A DNA stretch of 64,000 nucleotides, from the NCBI GenBank assembly GCA_032464575.1, contig JAWDKM010000002.1:620001-684000 (forward strand). The letters run 5' to 3'. The notes below the pieces were generated by a model that did not search any database, was not told where the DNA came from, and was given only the letters and a program-made list of their open reading frames with translations. This document shows positions 52,269 to 60,744 of this stretch, one piece after another. The DNA is from Pontivivens sp032464575. GTDB lineage: Bacteria; Pseudomonadota; Alphaproteobacteria; Rhodobacterales; Rhodobacteraceae. Position numbers and translations under genes: made by a program. Numbering within the stretch: the stretch's first letter is position 1; every line of letters begins with the position of its first letter.

Positions 52269-53333
52269 TCATGCCGTGAAGCCCGGGTAATCGCGCCGCC
52301 AGTAGGTGACGGCGAGCTGGGTTCCCTTGCCCAGACCGCACCGCCCCCTGAACAACCGGCGTGCGGCATGTGCGCCGTCGAACTCTCCGGCGAACCATGC
52401 CTGATCGGGCTGCATGCGTTCCGTAAGCTGCTCCATGAGGTCGAGCGCGGCGGTCTCGAAGGTATCGGGACCCAGGCGGTGCACGGTGAGGTCGGTTTCC
52501 GGCAGATAGGCCATAACATCGCAATCGGCCGGCGCGGCCACGACGACATGCCCGACAGCCCTGGCCGGCAGGCGGCCCATGATGCGCGCCGCCGATGACA
52601 GTCCCGTCATGTCCGCCGCCAGAAGATAGCGTGCCGCTGCCGGAAGCGCCTGCATTCCTGCCGGCCCCATGGCGCCGATCTGATCGCCGGGGCGGGCCGC
52701 CTGGGCCCAGAGCGAGATCAGCCCCTCGCCGTGACACACGACGTCGATGTCGAGCTCGCCGACATTCGGGCGGGTCCCCGCGATCGTCATGTATCGGGCA
52801 TGGAGAACGTCTTTGCCCCGTGGCCAGACTGGAGCGCCGTTTGCCGCCATGCTCGGCCAGACGGGGGTCCGATCCGGGCGGGACGGGAGCATCAGCTTCA
52901 GATGGAAGCCCGCCTTCTTCCGTTCGGCCAGATCCGGCATGTTCAGCGTGACGCGCTGCATACCCTCGAAGATCCTCCGCGACGCCACGACCGTCAGGAT
53001 CCGGAAATTCGGCGGCAGGTCCCCTTCGCGGGTAGGCTCGCCCGACCAGCGCATCGCCGAGGCGGCCCCGGCATCGAGTGCGCCGACATGGCGGGCGATC
53101 TCGTCCTTGAAGAAGATGAGCGCGCTGTCGCTCGGTGCGCCGAGCGCGACATGCAGCCCGTCCGGCCCGGCGCGGAACGCGACGCTGAAATCGTCCCGGT
53201 CGATGAAGCGCGTTCCATCCGGACGCTCCGCAAACTCCAGGTTATGGTCGTCCTGCAAGTGGCTCACGAAGGCCGACAACATACCATCGGCCTCGTGAGT
53301 CGGAACGACGGTTCGGGTTTCGATGAGCGGCAT
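52269..53333 (-). CDS. Siderophore-interacting protein with N-terminal DUF2218 domain
   Basis: 354 residues. Residues ~1-95 resemble DUF2218 (FVSHLQDDHNLEFAER ... SALIFFKDEIARHVGAL). The rest is a ViuB/SIP-type flavoprotein: FAD-binding strand segment HARYMTIAG, substrate block GDQIGAMGPAGMQ, and a C-terminal nucleotide-binding part (LLAADMTGLSSAARIMGRLP ... WFAGEFDGAHAARRLFRGR). SIP proteins reduce ferric siderophores in the cytoplasm and release iron. It is last in the exbB-exbD-exbD-tonB-smORF operon, 3 bases after the small ORF's stop, fitting siderophore recycling. Confidence 0.92.
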   Translation of the reverse strand: MPLIETRTVVPTHEADGMLSAFVSHLQDDHNLEFAERPDGTRFIDRDDFSVAFRAGPDGLHVALGAPSDSALIFFKDEIARHVGALDAGAASAMRWSGEPTREGDLPPNFRILTVVASRRIFEGMQRVTLNMPDLAERKKAGFHLKLMLPSRPDRTPVWPSMAANGAPVWPRGKDVLHARYMTIAGTRPNVGELDIDVVCHGEGLISLWAQAARPGDQIGAMGPAGMQALPAAARYLLAADMTGLSSAARIMGRLPARAVGHVVVAAPADCDVMAYLPETDLTVHRLGPDTFETAALDLMEQLTERMQPDQAWFAGEFDGAHAARRLFRGRCGLGKGTQLAVTYWRRDYPGFTA

Positions 53334-53336
53334 GTG

Positions 53337-53444
53337 TCAGATCCAGTTCGGCGGGAAGGGGTGGTTGAACTTCGGGAGCTTTTGCGAACTCGGAACCGTG
53401 CACATCCGTCTCCCCGACTGGCGTTCGAACTGCTCGATCATCAT
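53337..53444 (-). CDS. Candidate 35-codon small ORF between tonB and the siderophore-interacting gene
   Basis: Reads MMIEQFERQSGRRMCTVPSS, then QKLPKFNHPFPPNWI. No family is recognised. Support: a good ribosome-binding site (AAGGAG) 6 bases before the ATGATG start, and a stop codon only 3 bases before the ATG of the siderophore-interacting gene. That gene has no other obvious ribosome-binding site, so translation through this ORF would feed it. The peptide has one Cys, no signal or membrane segment and a Pro/Asn/aromatic C-terminus. It could be a leader peptide, a small partner protein, or only a translational coupler. Confidence 0.5.
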   Translation of the reverse strand: MMIEQFERQSGRRMCTVPSSQKLPKFNHPFPPNWI

Positions 53445-53483
53445 TTGAAAACTCCTTCCGAAGTGCCGTGAAAGCTCGCTTCG

Positions 53484-54518
53484 CTATTGGATGCGAAGCG
53501 GGACGGAAAAGCTCTGTTGCGCCAATTGCAGGCTCGTCGGGGCGGCCGGTACCGCGCCCTGGCGGATGATGGCGAGGCTCGCTCGATCCAGCCGAGGGTT
53601 CCCGGAGGACTGGCCGATGCTCGCCGAAAGCACGGTGCCGTCGCGCGCGATCGTCAGTTGCAACAGCACCGTCCCACGACGCCCCTGCGTCCGGACCGAG
53701 CGGCGATTCAGGTCCGCCACGATCCGGGCACCCCACTCCGCGACGAGGGAGCTCCGCTCCGCCGGAGACATCGACGGCACGACTGACCTCCCCGCGTTTC
53801 CGGCAACGGGTCCTTCCCCCGCACCCGCCGCCGTCGTGTCCGGACGCGCGTCGGACGCGGCCTGGTTCGACGGGCCGGGTTGCGTATGCGTGACAGCGGG
53901 CCGTTGCGGGTCCGTCTCGGGCTGCGGCGCAGGGGTCGCCTGACGCGCTTCACGGGGCCGCGCTCGGGGCGGGCTCGAACGAGTGACGGCAGCTTCGGTC
54001 TGGGCCGGCTCCGCGGGCGTCGTGTCCACCCGCGGAGCCTCCACCGGCGCGGCCTCCGGCATGGGGCGGGGTGGTACTACGGTCTGGCGACGATCCTGCC
54101 GGGGCCGATCGATCGTATCGGTCTGCAGCGCGACGCCCTCCGCCCGTGGCGTTTCGGCGGCAAGCTCCGTGGGTGTTGCGGTCGTCGGCGTCTCGGGTAC
54201 GTGGTCGATCTCCTGCCGCTCCGGCCCTTCGAGCGCAGGCACCTGGGTTGGCGCAGTCTCCGCCGAGGGAAGCTCCGTCTCCGGAAGGGCAGGCGTCTCG
54301 GGCTGCTGCATCTCGATGCTCCCGCCGATCTCGACGGGCCGCTCCCATCGCTCGACCATCGTGGCGAAGCTCGCCGAAGACGCCTGCATCGATATGGCCT
54401 GCAGGCCGCCGGCACCCGCACCGCCGAGGACCCCTTCCTCCGGTCGGCCCATCCAGAACAGCAGATGCACGAGCAGCGCGAGACCCAGGCAGAGCGCGCC
54501 CTCCAGGTACCGCATCAT
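53484..54518 (-). CDS. TonB-family energy transducer
   Basis: 344 residues. An N-terminal membrane anchor (about residues 4-21, YLEGALCLGLALLVHLLFW), then a long Pro/Glu/Thr/Ala-rich periplasmic spacer to about residue 255, then a C-terminal TonB domain of about 80 residues (RSVRTQGRRGTVLLQLTIARDGTVLSASI ... GNPRLDRASLAIIRQGAVPAAP) that contacts the TonB box of outer-membrane receptors. It overlaps the upstream exbD by 4 bases (ATGA). It should energise the siderophore receptor at the right edge of the window. Confidence 0.93.
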   Translation of the reverse strand: MMRYLEGALCLGLALLVHLLFWMGRPEEGVLGGAGAGGLQAISMQASSASFATMVERWERPVEIGGSIEMQQPETPALPETELPSAETAPTQVPALEGPERQEIDHVPETPTTATPTELAAETPRAEGVALQTDTIDRPRQDRRQTVVPPRPMPEAAPVEAPRVDTTPAEPAQTEAAVTRSSPPRARPREARQATPAPQPETDPQRPAVTHTQPGPSNQAASDARPDTTAAGAGEGPVAGNAGRSVVPSMSPAERSSLVAEWGARIVADLNRRSVRTQGRRGTVLLQLTIARDGTVLSASIGQSSGNPRLDRASLAIIRQGAVPAAPTSLQLAQQSFSVPLRIQ

Positions 54519-54892
54519 TGCGTCGTGACCAGAACGGTGTCGGTGATCCCGATCGCCGACAAACGCGGGAGCAGCGCGGCCAGCTCCGCCGCCGGCACGC
54601 GCGCATCTGCGCGGATCAGAAGCGGACCGTCCCGTTCGTCCAAGGCGAGGGCGTCGAACACGGCGCCCGCTCGAACATCGTTGAAGGCGAGTTCGCCTTC
54701 GGCGCTGACGTAGAGCACGTCCTGCCCGTCGGCGGGCGCGTCCGCTTCGGAGGTGGGAAGCTCGACGTCGAACGGGGCGGGTGGGGCGATCTGTGCCGTC
54801 ATCAGAAAGAAGATCAGCAGCAGGAAGACGACGTTGATCATCGGAACGACGCTCTCGGCCCTTGGTCGTCTGCGTTTGCGTGAGAGCTGCAT
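54515..54892 (-). CDS. ExbD/TolR-family protein 2, lacking the membrane Asp
   Basis: 125 residues. Basic N-terminus, one membrane helix (about residues 16-34, VPMINVVFLLLIFFLM) and a periplasmic domain ending LSAIGITDTVLVTTQ. In ExbD the conserved Asp at the start of the helix (PMIDVVF) is needed for proton-driven work; here residue 20 is Asn (codon AAC, read from 54835-54833). ATG 54892 is 3 bases after the stop of the first exbD. It probably acts as a heteromeric partner of the other ExbD rather than alone. Confidence 0.9.
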   Translation of the reverse strand: MQLSRKRRRPRAESVVPMINVVFLLLIFFLMTAQIAPPAPFDVELPTSEADAPADGQDVLYVSAEGELAFNDVRAGAVFDALALDERDGPLLIRADARVPAAELAALLPRLSAIGITDTVLVTTQ

Positions 54893-54894
54893 CG

Positions 54895-55278
54895 CTACTC
54901 CACCAACACCGCTGTTTCGAAGCCTGCTCCCCGAAGGAGCTGCAACACGTCCACCACACGCTGCAGCTCCGCCCCGTTGCGCGGCCGCAGCACGATCGCA
55001 TCCGCAGGCGTTTGCGTGAGCTCGCCGAGTCGTGTCAGAAGGGTTGCGTCGTCCACGTTCCGGCCGTTGAGCCGCTGCCCCTCGGGCAACACGTCGATGA
55101 GGCGCGGCGGACCTGAATATGCGTCGCCGCCCGATCCGGCCAGCTGCAACGGAACCGCAGCATCGACGCCGAAGCGGGCGGCCAGCATGAAGAAGACGAG
55201 CAGCAGGAAAACCACGTCGATCATGGGCGTCAGGCTGGGCTTTCGCCGGATTCGCTGTCGGGCAAAAACGAACATCAT
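54895..55278 (-). CDS. exbD: ExbD/TolR-family protein 1
   Basis: 127 residues. Short cytoplasmic N-terminus (MMFVFARQRIRRKPS), one membrane helix beginning LTPMIDVVFLLLVFFM with the conserved Asp at residue 21 (codon GAC, 55218-55216), and a periplasmic domain to LLRGAGFETAVLVE. With ExbB it forms the proton-driven motor for TonB. ATG 55278 overlaps the exbB stop (ATGA). It is the canonical member of the tandem pair. Confidence 0.93.
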   Translation of the reverse strand: MMFVFARQRIRRKPSLTPMIDVVFLLLVFFMLAARFGVDAAVPLQLAGSGGDAYSGPPRLIDVLPEGQRLNGRNVDDATLLTRLGELTQTPADAIVLRPRNGAELQRVVDVLQLLRGAGFETAVLVE

Positions 55279-55910
55279 TCCGCGGCTCGAATGGCAACGA
55301 GGTAGGGCGGCGTGTGGGTGAAGATGCGGGTTGCCGCATTCTCCATATCCGACTGGACGCTCTCGACGACGCTTTCGAACCACGTGAGCGCCATGGAGGC
55401 CGGGATGGCCACCGCCATGCCAGCAGCGGTCGTCAGCAGCGCCTCCCAGATCCCGCCGGCGAGCGCGGCCGGGTCGGCCCTCGCCCCCGCCTCCTGAAGC
55501 GCCTGGAACGCGGCGATCATGCCGAGTACCGTGCCGAGCAAGCCGAGAAGCGGCGCGATGGTCGCGATGAGCTCGAGTGCGCGAAGGCCCGAGCGGGCGC
55601 GCGCCAGCTCGATCCGGGCGACGCGTTCCGTCTCCTCCCGCGCATCGTCCTTGGTGTAGTCGCCGTTCATCCGCGCCCCGATCGCTGCTGAGGCCAGTCG
55701 AGCACGCAGCGAGTTGCGTTGCTCGAGCCGCCGGCGCGCCGCCTCCGGATCTCCCTCGACCCAGAGGTCGACCGCGTCGTCCGTCGCAGCGCCGGACCAG
55801 GCGCCCATGCTCACCAGCCGAAGGATCTTCCAAAGAATGAGAGCGAGTGTGAGGACGGAGAGCGCAGCGATCACCCAGATCGCGATGCCGCCTTGCTGAA
55901 GAAGATCCAT
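55275..55910 (-). CDS. exbB: ExbB/TolQ-family motor protein
   Basis: 211 residues. Three membrane helices (about 8-28, 112-136, 153-177). The second contains APLLGLLGTVLGMIAAF and the third EALLTTAAGMAVAIPA, the two helices that line the ExbB pore and hold the conserved threonines. The cytoplasmic segment between helices 1 and 2 is about 85 residues. It is the first clear gene of the exbB-exbD-exbD-tonB-SIP operon. Its ATG overlaps the stop of a possible small ORF upstream. Confidence 0.94.
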   Translation of the reverse strand: MDLLQQGGIAIWVIAALSVLTLALILWKILRLVSMGAWSGAATDDAVDLWVEGDPEAARRRLEQRNSLRARLASAAIGARMNGDYTKDDAREETERVARIELARARSGLRALELIATIAPLLGLLGTVLGMIAAFQALQEAGARADPAALAGGIWEALLTTAAGMAVAIPASMALTWFESVVESVQSDMENAATRIFTHTPPYLVAIRAAE

Positions 55911-56068
55911 CAGTTCGGAACCTCGATCGAAATACTGGAAACGTTCGTCACATCGGGGACCCGTGTGTCGGGCGGTAACGACACCTGAAGAGGACGGGCG
56001 CGCATGCGTGCCGTCGCGCGGCGAGACACCCGCCGGGAAAGGTCATGCCGAAGATGAAGGTGAACCAT
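55910..56068 (-). CDS. Possible small ORF coupled to exbB
   Basis: 52 codons from ATG 56068 (a shorter 31-codon start is ATG at 56005). Its TGA overlaps the exbB ATG (TGATG), which suggests coupled translation. The C-terminal part (PLQVSLPPDTRVPDVTNVSS) looks protein-like, but the N-terminal half is arginine-rich and there is no good ribosome-binding site. No family recognised. It could be chance. Confidence 0.25.
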   Translation of the reverse strand: MVHLHLRHDLSRRVSRRATARMRARPLQVSLPPDTRVPDVTNVSSISIEVPN

Positions 56069-56431
56069 GGGTCCGCCGCCGAGAGTGCAGGAGTTCAGCG
56101 TCTGGCGAGGCTGGCGGGTGCTGGCGGCCAATTCTGATAAATTTCATCGGATTTATAGAGTGTGGCTCCGCGGTGTGCAAGGAGCCCGTGGTTCGAGGCG
56201 CTGTCCGCTTCTCTTCACCTGATCACACGCAGCGGCAACGCCGTCGGTGCCGAGCCTGTAACGAGCGTCCCATTGGTCGGCGCAGTGATAGGATCCGCCT
56301 CAACTTCGCGTTCGAAGACAGACCTGCTGCAACCAATGCGTCGAGCCGGTCCAACACAGCATGCGTCGGATAAGCCGTCAGTGCCTGGTGGGTAGGAAGC
56401 GCCCGCCACCGTATTTCTGTCTCGACCGAGG
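56069..56431. promoter_or_regulatory. Upstream region of the exbB operon
   Basis: About 360 bases after the siderophore-synthetase operon and before exbB. It contains an AT-rich core (56131-56160) with TGATAAATTTCA, a TGA-N6-TCA arrangement that resembles but does not match the TGA-N9-TCA iron-responsive box. A promoter is expected here; no clear terminator for the upstream operon is visible. Confidence 0.4.
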
Positions 56432-58159
56432 TTATGCGGCCGCGTCGTGCCGTCTCCGGCGCAAGGGGTTGATCAGGTCAGTGCCGCGCGCGGGAAGTGG
56501 GCGTTCCGCGCTGTCCTCGTAGCCGATCGCAAAGCGGACCCGGTTTATGCAGACTTTGGGCATGGCATCGGCGAAGAGCTCGAACATCGCGAAGCGGTCC
56601 TCGAGCTCCGGATGCCCGGCGGCGTAGCGCAGCAGCCGGGTCGAGAGAATGTCGTAGAACGCCCGCTCGTCCAGGGCGCCGCTCCGCGCCAAGCCTGCGG
56701 AGAGAAAGCGCAGGACCGTCACGAAATGCGCCGTCTGGATGTCGTGGACGATGTAGGCGGGCGGCTTGCGCGGCAGCAGCGTGCGTATACGGGGATCCAG
56801 CCCCGCCATCTCGGGGAAGTCGCGGTCCACCAGATCGAGATCGCCCTGGAAGTCCTTGATCGCCATTCCGACCGGTACGTGGTCTTCGAGGATCACGGTG
56901 ACGTTCTGCCCATGTGCGATGAAGGCGACGCCATAGCGGCTCAGGGCATGCCAGAGGGGCACCACGGTGACATCGAAGAGGCGCGCGAGCCACTCGCCCA
57001 TGTCCATGCCGGCCGCCCTGGCATGGGCCACCGCGAGCGGAGTGCCGCATGCGCCCTCATGGAACAGGGCAGCGGCCAGCACGGCACGCCGTTGCGATCC
57101 CGCCCGATGCTCCGCGGCGTCGCGCCAGATCGCACCCAGCATCTCGTGGTGCCGATAGGGCGCCTCCGGGCAGTCGGCATGGATGGGGTGCTCGTACCAG
57201 TATCCCAGCGTCTCCCGCAGCACCGTGACGCGCGCTGCAAGCAGCGGATCGCCCGCGACGATCCCGGCGAGCCAGTCGGAGATCGCGCCGCCATGTTCTA
57301 TGTACTTGCCCGGCATGCCCCGCCAGGCGGAGGTATTGAGGATCCCGAGCGACAGCTTCACGTCGTAGGGTCCTCCATACATCGGGGTCAGCGTCCGGAT
57401 GCTGGGCGTGGCGAGGAAGTCCGGCCCGAACTGCCCGAGTGGAACCAGACGCCCGTCGGCGATCTCGGCAAGGAAGGCTTGCGAGATGACGTTGTCCCAC
57501 TGCCATGGGTGAACCGGGATGAGCACATGGTCGGCCGTCGCCCCTGCCTGCCGGGCCGCCGCACGCAGCGCCTCCGTATCGTGGTTCAGTACGGCATGGA
57601 GCACATCGTCCGCGACAGCGTCCCGCGTCCGGCCGGTACGGACTGCGTCCCGCCAAGCGGCCACCCAGAACAGCCGGATCGGTTCGCCGTATTCCGGCGC
57701 GTAGGCCGCAAGGTCCGATGCGCCCCAGCCCAGACGACCCTTGTTCGCGACCGCCTTCGGATGGCCATCGAGCGCCGCGTGCAGACGGGCCACCGGCAGT
57801 TCGATCAAGGCCGCGGCGTCCAGATCGCCATAGAGGCGGCCCAGCTCCAGGTCCTGCCGCAGCGTGTTCGACAGCTCGCGAAGGAACGTTGCCTCCGTGG
57901 CGGGCGACATCGCGAATTCCGCACGCGCATCGACGACGAACCGCAGGGGGCAGGGCGGGCCCTCATCGGTCCGGAGGCTTTCGGGCGCGATGTCGAGATT
58001 GCTCCAGATCCGCCGCTCCGCCCGAAAGCGGTACGTTGCCCCCGATGCGAGCCGCAGTTCGAACTGCCCCTCGCCGACGGGGTTCAAAAGCTCCTCCCAA
58101 GTCATCTCGCTGATCATCTTCGCCAGTAGCCGCCGCCGCGCCGCGTCGAACGCCGTCAC
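56432..58159 (-). CDS. IucA/IucC-type siderophore synthetase (IucC-like)
   Basis: 575 residues. NRPS-independent siderophore synthetase that joins a hydroxamate amine to a citrate carboxyl using ATP. Conserved regions: an ATP-binding segment near DGHPKAVANKGRLGW, PVHPWQWDNVIS, TPSIRTLTPMYGGPYDVKLSLGILNTSAWRGM, and AHGQNVTVILEDHVPVGMAIKDFQGDLDLV. The typical HPxHP is changed here to HPKAV. As the second synthetase of the operon it probably adds the second arm, like IucC. ATG 58159 overlaps the acyltransferase stop by 4 bases. Confidence 0.93.
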   Translation of the reverse strand: MTAFDAARRRLLAKMISEMTWEELLNPVGEGQFELRLASGATYRFRAERRIWSNLDIAPESLRTDEGPPCPLRFVVDARAEFAMSPATEATFLRELSNTLRQDLELGRLYGDLDAAALIELPVARLHAALDGHPKAVANKGRLGWGASDLAAYAPEYGEPIRLFWVAAWRDAVRTGRTRDAVADDVLHAVLNHDTEALRAAARQAGATADHVLIPVHPWQWDNVISQAFLAEIADGRLVPLGQFGPDFLATPSIRTLTPMYGGPYDVKLSLGILNTSAWRGMPGKYIEHGGAISDWLAGIVAGDPLLAARVTVLRETLGYWYEHPIHADCPEAPYRHHEMLGAIWRDAAEHRAGSQRRAVLAAALFHEGACGTPLAVAHARAAGMDMGEWLARLFDVTVVPLWHALSRYGVAFIAHGQNVTVILEDHVPVGMAIKDFQGDLDLVDRDFPEMAGLDPRIRTLLPRKPPAYIVHDIQTAHFVTVLRFLSAGLARSGALDERAFYDILSTRLLRYAAGHPELEDRFAMFELFADAMPKVCINRVRFAIGYEDSAERPLPARGTDLINPLRRRRHDAAA

Positions 58160-59040
58160 AGCGGCACCCGCGCGAAGAAGGCGTCCCGGTGGCAGTGCAT
58201 GAGGGCCGATCTCTTGTGCGGGAAATCGAACTCCTTGATCTTCGTGTAGGCCATTGCGTCCGCGTAGCGCAGCAGTTTCGCGTTATCGACGCGCGGCTCC
58301 CCGACGACGAGATCCGTCATCGGGCAGTCGAGGAAGAGGTAGTGGGTCAGCGCCCGGATCCACGCGGATGTCTTGCGCCGACCGAGATGCCTTGCCTCCC
58401 CGATCAGGCCGTGCCAGCCGCGATCCCAGGGGCCGGCGTCGTAATATGCGCCCAGCCGGTCCTCGCGCGCCCAGTAGATCTCGAAATAACCCACGGGCTG
58501 GCCGTCATAGCAGCCGATGACCGAGAGGTTGTGGGGATCGGAAAGGCGCCTTTCCAGGAAGGCGCGGAGCTCGTCCTTCGACTTGTCCTCCTCCCAGAAG
58601 TAGGCGACGCGCGGATCGTTCTGCCAGCGGTGAAAGATGTCGAGGTCCCGCTCCACCTCCACGACACGGAACGACACCGTGACGGACGCATCGACAAACC
58701 GCTTTTCGTAGACGGTTCCGGTCGGGTTCGGCGGCCGAAGAGGATGATCGCGTCCGTCGGCCCCCCCGACCGGGGTCGTCGCCTGCCTCTGCGCGTGGGG
58801 ATGTTTCAGCCACAGCTGCGCATGTTGATAGAAGCCAGCACGGTAAACGACCGGGGCGCCGTTTGCGATGTGAACGTAGCCCGGGCGGCGCGGGCTCTCG
58901 CGGACCTCTGCCGGATCGATGGGCAGTTCCAAGGTCTGGAGAGCCGGGTCCGCGGACAGGCGCGCCTCGATCCAGTCGGCAAGCGCGCGCGGTTCGTGCA
59001 GTGAAAGAGGGGCGGTGAGGTCGGAAACGGTCGCGATCAT
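58156..59040 (-). CDS. Siderophore acyltransferase, IucB-like (GNAT)
   Basis: 294 residues. The C-terminal GNAT domain (FHRWQNDPRVAYFWEEDKSKDELRAFLE, GQPVGYFEIYWAREDRLGAYY, GRRKTSAWIRALTHYLFLD, VGEPRVDNAKLLRYADAMAY) matches hydroxylysine/hydroxyornithine N-acyltransferases such as IucB. The N-terminal ~115 residues form the extra domain usual in that group. It would acetylate the N-hydroxyamine made by the IucD-like enzyme. It overlaps both neighbouring synthetase genes by 4 bases, so all three are coupled. Confidence 0.92.
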   Translation of the reverse strand: MIATVSDLTAPLSLHEPRALADWIEARLSADPALQTLELPIDPAEVRESPRRPGYVHIANGAPVVYRAGFYQHAQLWLKHPHAQRQATTPVGGADGRDHPLRPPNPTGTVYEKRFVDASVTVSFRVVEVERDLDIFHRWQNDPRVAYFWEEDKSKDELRAFLERRLSDPHNLSVIGCYDGQPVGYFEIYWAREDRLGAYYDAGPWDRGWHGLIGEARHLGRRKTSAWIRALTHYLFLDCPMTDLVVGEPRVDNAKLLRYADAMAYTKIKEFDFPHKRSALMHCHRDAFFARVPL

Positions 59041-60680
59041 GCTTCGATGGTCTCCAGAACGGGATTTGGAAGGTCGAAAAAGGCGGCAAGCTGCCCGCGC
59101 GCATCGCCGTCCGCCTCGTTCACACCGCTGCGGCTCGTGGCGAAATTGCCCTTGCAGGTCAGCGTCGGGCGCGTCAGGAGGCGTATGTAAGGGGTGGGAT
59201 CACCAGGGGTCCGACTGCGCTCGCGCTCTAGGAACCGGCGCCAGATCGACAGCAGGTCCTCCTCCTGCGCGAGGCCATCAAGTACGAGGGTCGACAGCGT
59301 GTTCAGCACGCTGTTCACCACGACGTAATAGATGAGCAGACCATCGCCCAACTCAGTGTTCACGACGTTCTCGGTCCCCTCGCCGATACCGGGACAGGCG
59401 GCGGCCAGCGTGTCGTGGAAGGTGTCGAGGTGACCTGTACCCTGGCAATCGCGGACCCAGACGGCACTCGGCCAGCCGTCCGAAAGGCCGATCATCAGGT
59501 TCTGCTGGTGCGCGCCGAAGAGCAGGCCGTAACGGGCCCGAAGCTCGATCAGCGGTTGGATGGCCACGTCGAGAAAGCGCTCGAACCAGATGCGAGCCGC
59601 ATCCTGTCCCAGACCCGCAACGATCTCGCCAAGCGGCGATGGGCCGCCGGGCCGCGCTTCGCAGAGTGCGGCGAGCAGGACAGGCCCCCTGGCGTCGGCA
59701 TCGCGGAACGGATTGTCGCGCAGCACCACCATGCTCGCATCGACGACACCGTCCGCCGTCCCCAGTGCCGCGTAGCCGGGTTCGCCCAACACGTGCAGAT
59801 CGGGAAACGCCCGCCCGATCTGGGACCCCATGTCGGACTGCAGTAAGTCCGAGACATGCACGCCGCGTCGGACCTCGCGCAGCGACAGATCCCGTACCGA
59901 ATTGGTGAGCTTCACGCTCAACGAGGTCTTGACCATGTAGGGCGCGTGCCACGCATGCAGGCTGCGCATGGACGAGGTCGCCGCCCAGCCGGACCGCCCA
60001 TACCCCAGGTCCCAAAGCGCGTTCTGCTCGAACATGCGCGCGACGTCGGGCCGCCGCCGCAGGCGCTGGGCCTGCCAAGGGTGCCATGGCAGCGGAACTG
60101 CGTCCGCGGGAACGGACCCCAGATCCGCACGCGCCAGAAGACGCAGCAGGTCGGCCGAGCCGGGGCCGAGCGTCAGCATCTCCGGCCGTGCGGCGACCCA
60201 CCGCAACGCAAAGCGTCCTTCATGTTCCGGCGCATAGCGCACGGCATCCTCCGCCGACATCTTGTCGCGGCTGCGGGGATTGGGATGGAACGGATGGCCG
60301 GCCTTCAATGCCTGCTCGGCGGCGATGAAGTTCCAGCCCGTCGCGTCTCGCCGCTGTGGTGGAGCGCGACGAATGGCTGCGAGACTGTCCAGCACACGAT
60401 CGAGGAACGGTCCGCCGGCCTGTCCCGCAAGTTGGGCGAGCAGGGTTTCGACGTCAACCGCTTTCCAGCCGTCAGGTGCGCGCCAGTGCAACGTTCCGTC
60501 GAAGAGCTGACGCAGGCGGCTCGTGGCCCGAAGGCCCGCCCGCACCTCGCGACCGGACGGATCGCGGAAGGTGATGGACCCGCTGTTCCGGGCGGTTTCG
60601 CGCAGCCAGCCCTCTCGAAGCGCGGAGTTCAGGAAAGCGTCGAGCGCGGGGAGATCCCCGTCGGCCTGACGTGGAGCCAT
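59037..60680 (-). CDS. IucA/IucC-type siderophore synthetase (IucA-like)
   Basis: 547 residues, first gene of the synthetase operon. Contains AGHPFHPNPRSRDKMS (the HPxHP nucleotide-binding motif), PLPWHPWQAQRL, the block TSSMRSLHAWHAPYMVKTSLSVKLTNSVRD, and FGAHQQNLMIGL with RDCQGTGH near the active site. It probably makes the first citrate-hydroxamate amide. ATG 60680 follows AAGGA about nine bases upstream. Divergent from the MFS gene across a ~100-base region carrying an iron-box candidate. Confidence 0.93.
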   Translation of the reverse strand: MAPRQADGDLPALDAFLNSALREGWLRETARNSGSITFRDPSGREVRAGLRATSRLRQLFDGTLHWRAPDGWKAVDVETLLAQLAGQAGGPFLDRVLDSLAAIRRAPPQRRDATGWNFIAAEQALKAGHPFHPNPRSRDKMSAEDAVRYAPEHEGRFALRWVAARPEMLTLGPGSADLLRLLARADLGSVPADAVPLPWHPWQAQRLRRRPDVARMFEQNALWDLGYGRSGWAATSSMRSLHAWHAPYMVKTSLSVKLTNSVRDLSLREVRRGVHVSDLLQSDMGSQIGRAFPDLHVLGEPGYAALGTADGVVDASMVVLRDNPFRDADARGPVLLAALCEARPGGPSPLGEIVAGLGQDAARIWFERFLDVAIQPLIELRARYGLLFGAHQQNLMIGLSDGWPSAVWVRDCQGTGHLDTFHDTLAAACPGIGEGTENVVNTELGDGLLIYYVVVNSVLNTLSTLVLDGLAQEEDLLSIWRRFLERERSRTPGDPTPYIRLLTRPTLTCKGNFATSRSGVNEADGDARGQLAAFFDLPNPVLETIEA

Positions 60681-60744
60681 AATCGGATGTCCTTCAACCC
60701 TAGCGGCTATCAGTCGACATCGACTCTCGCTATACAGGTGATAT

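Noticed and set aside
56131..56160. TGATAAATTTCA upstream of exbB as a RirA box
   Set aside because: The spacing is N6, not N9, so it does not fit the iron-responsive operator pattern.
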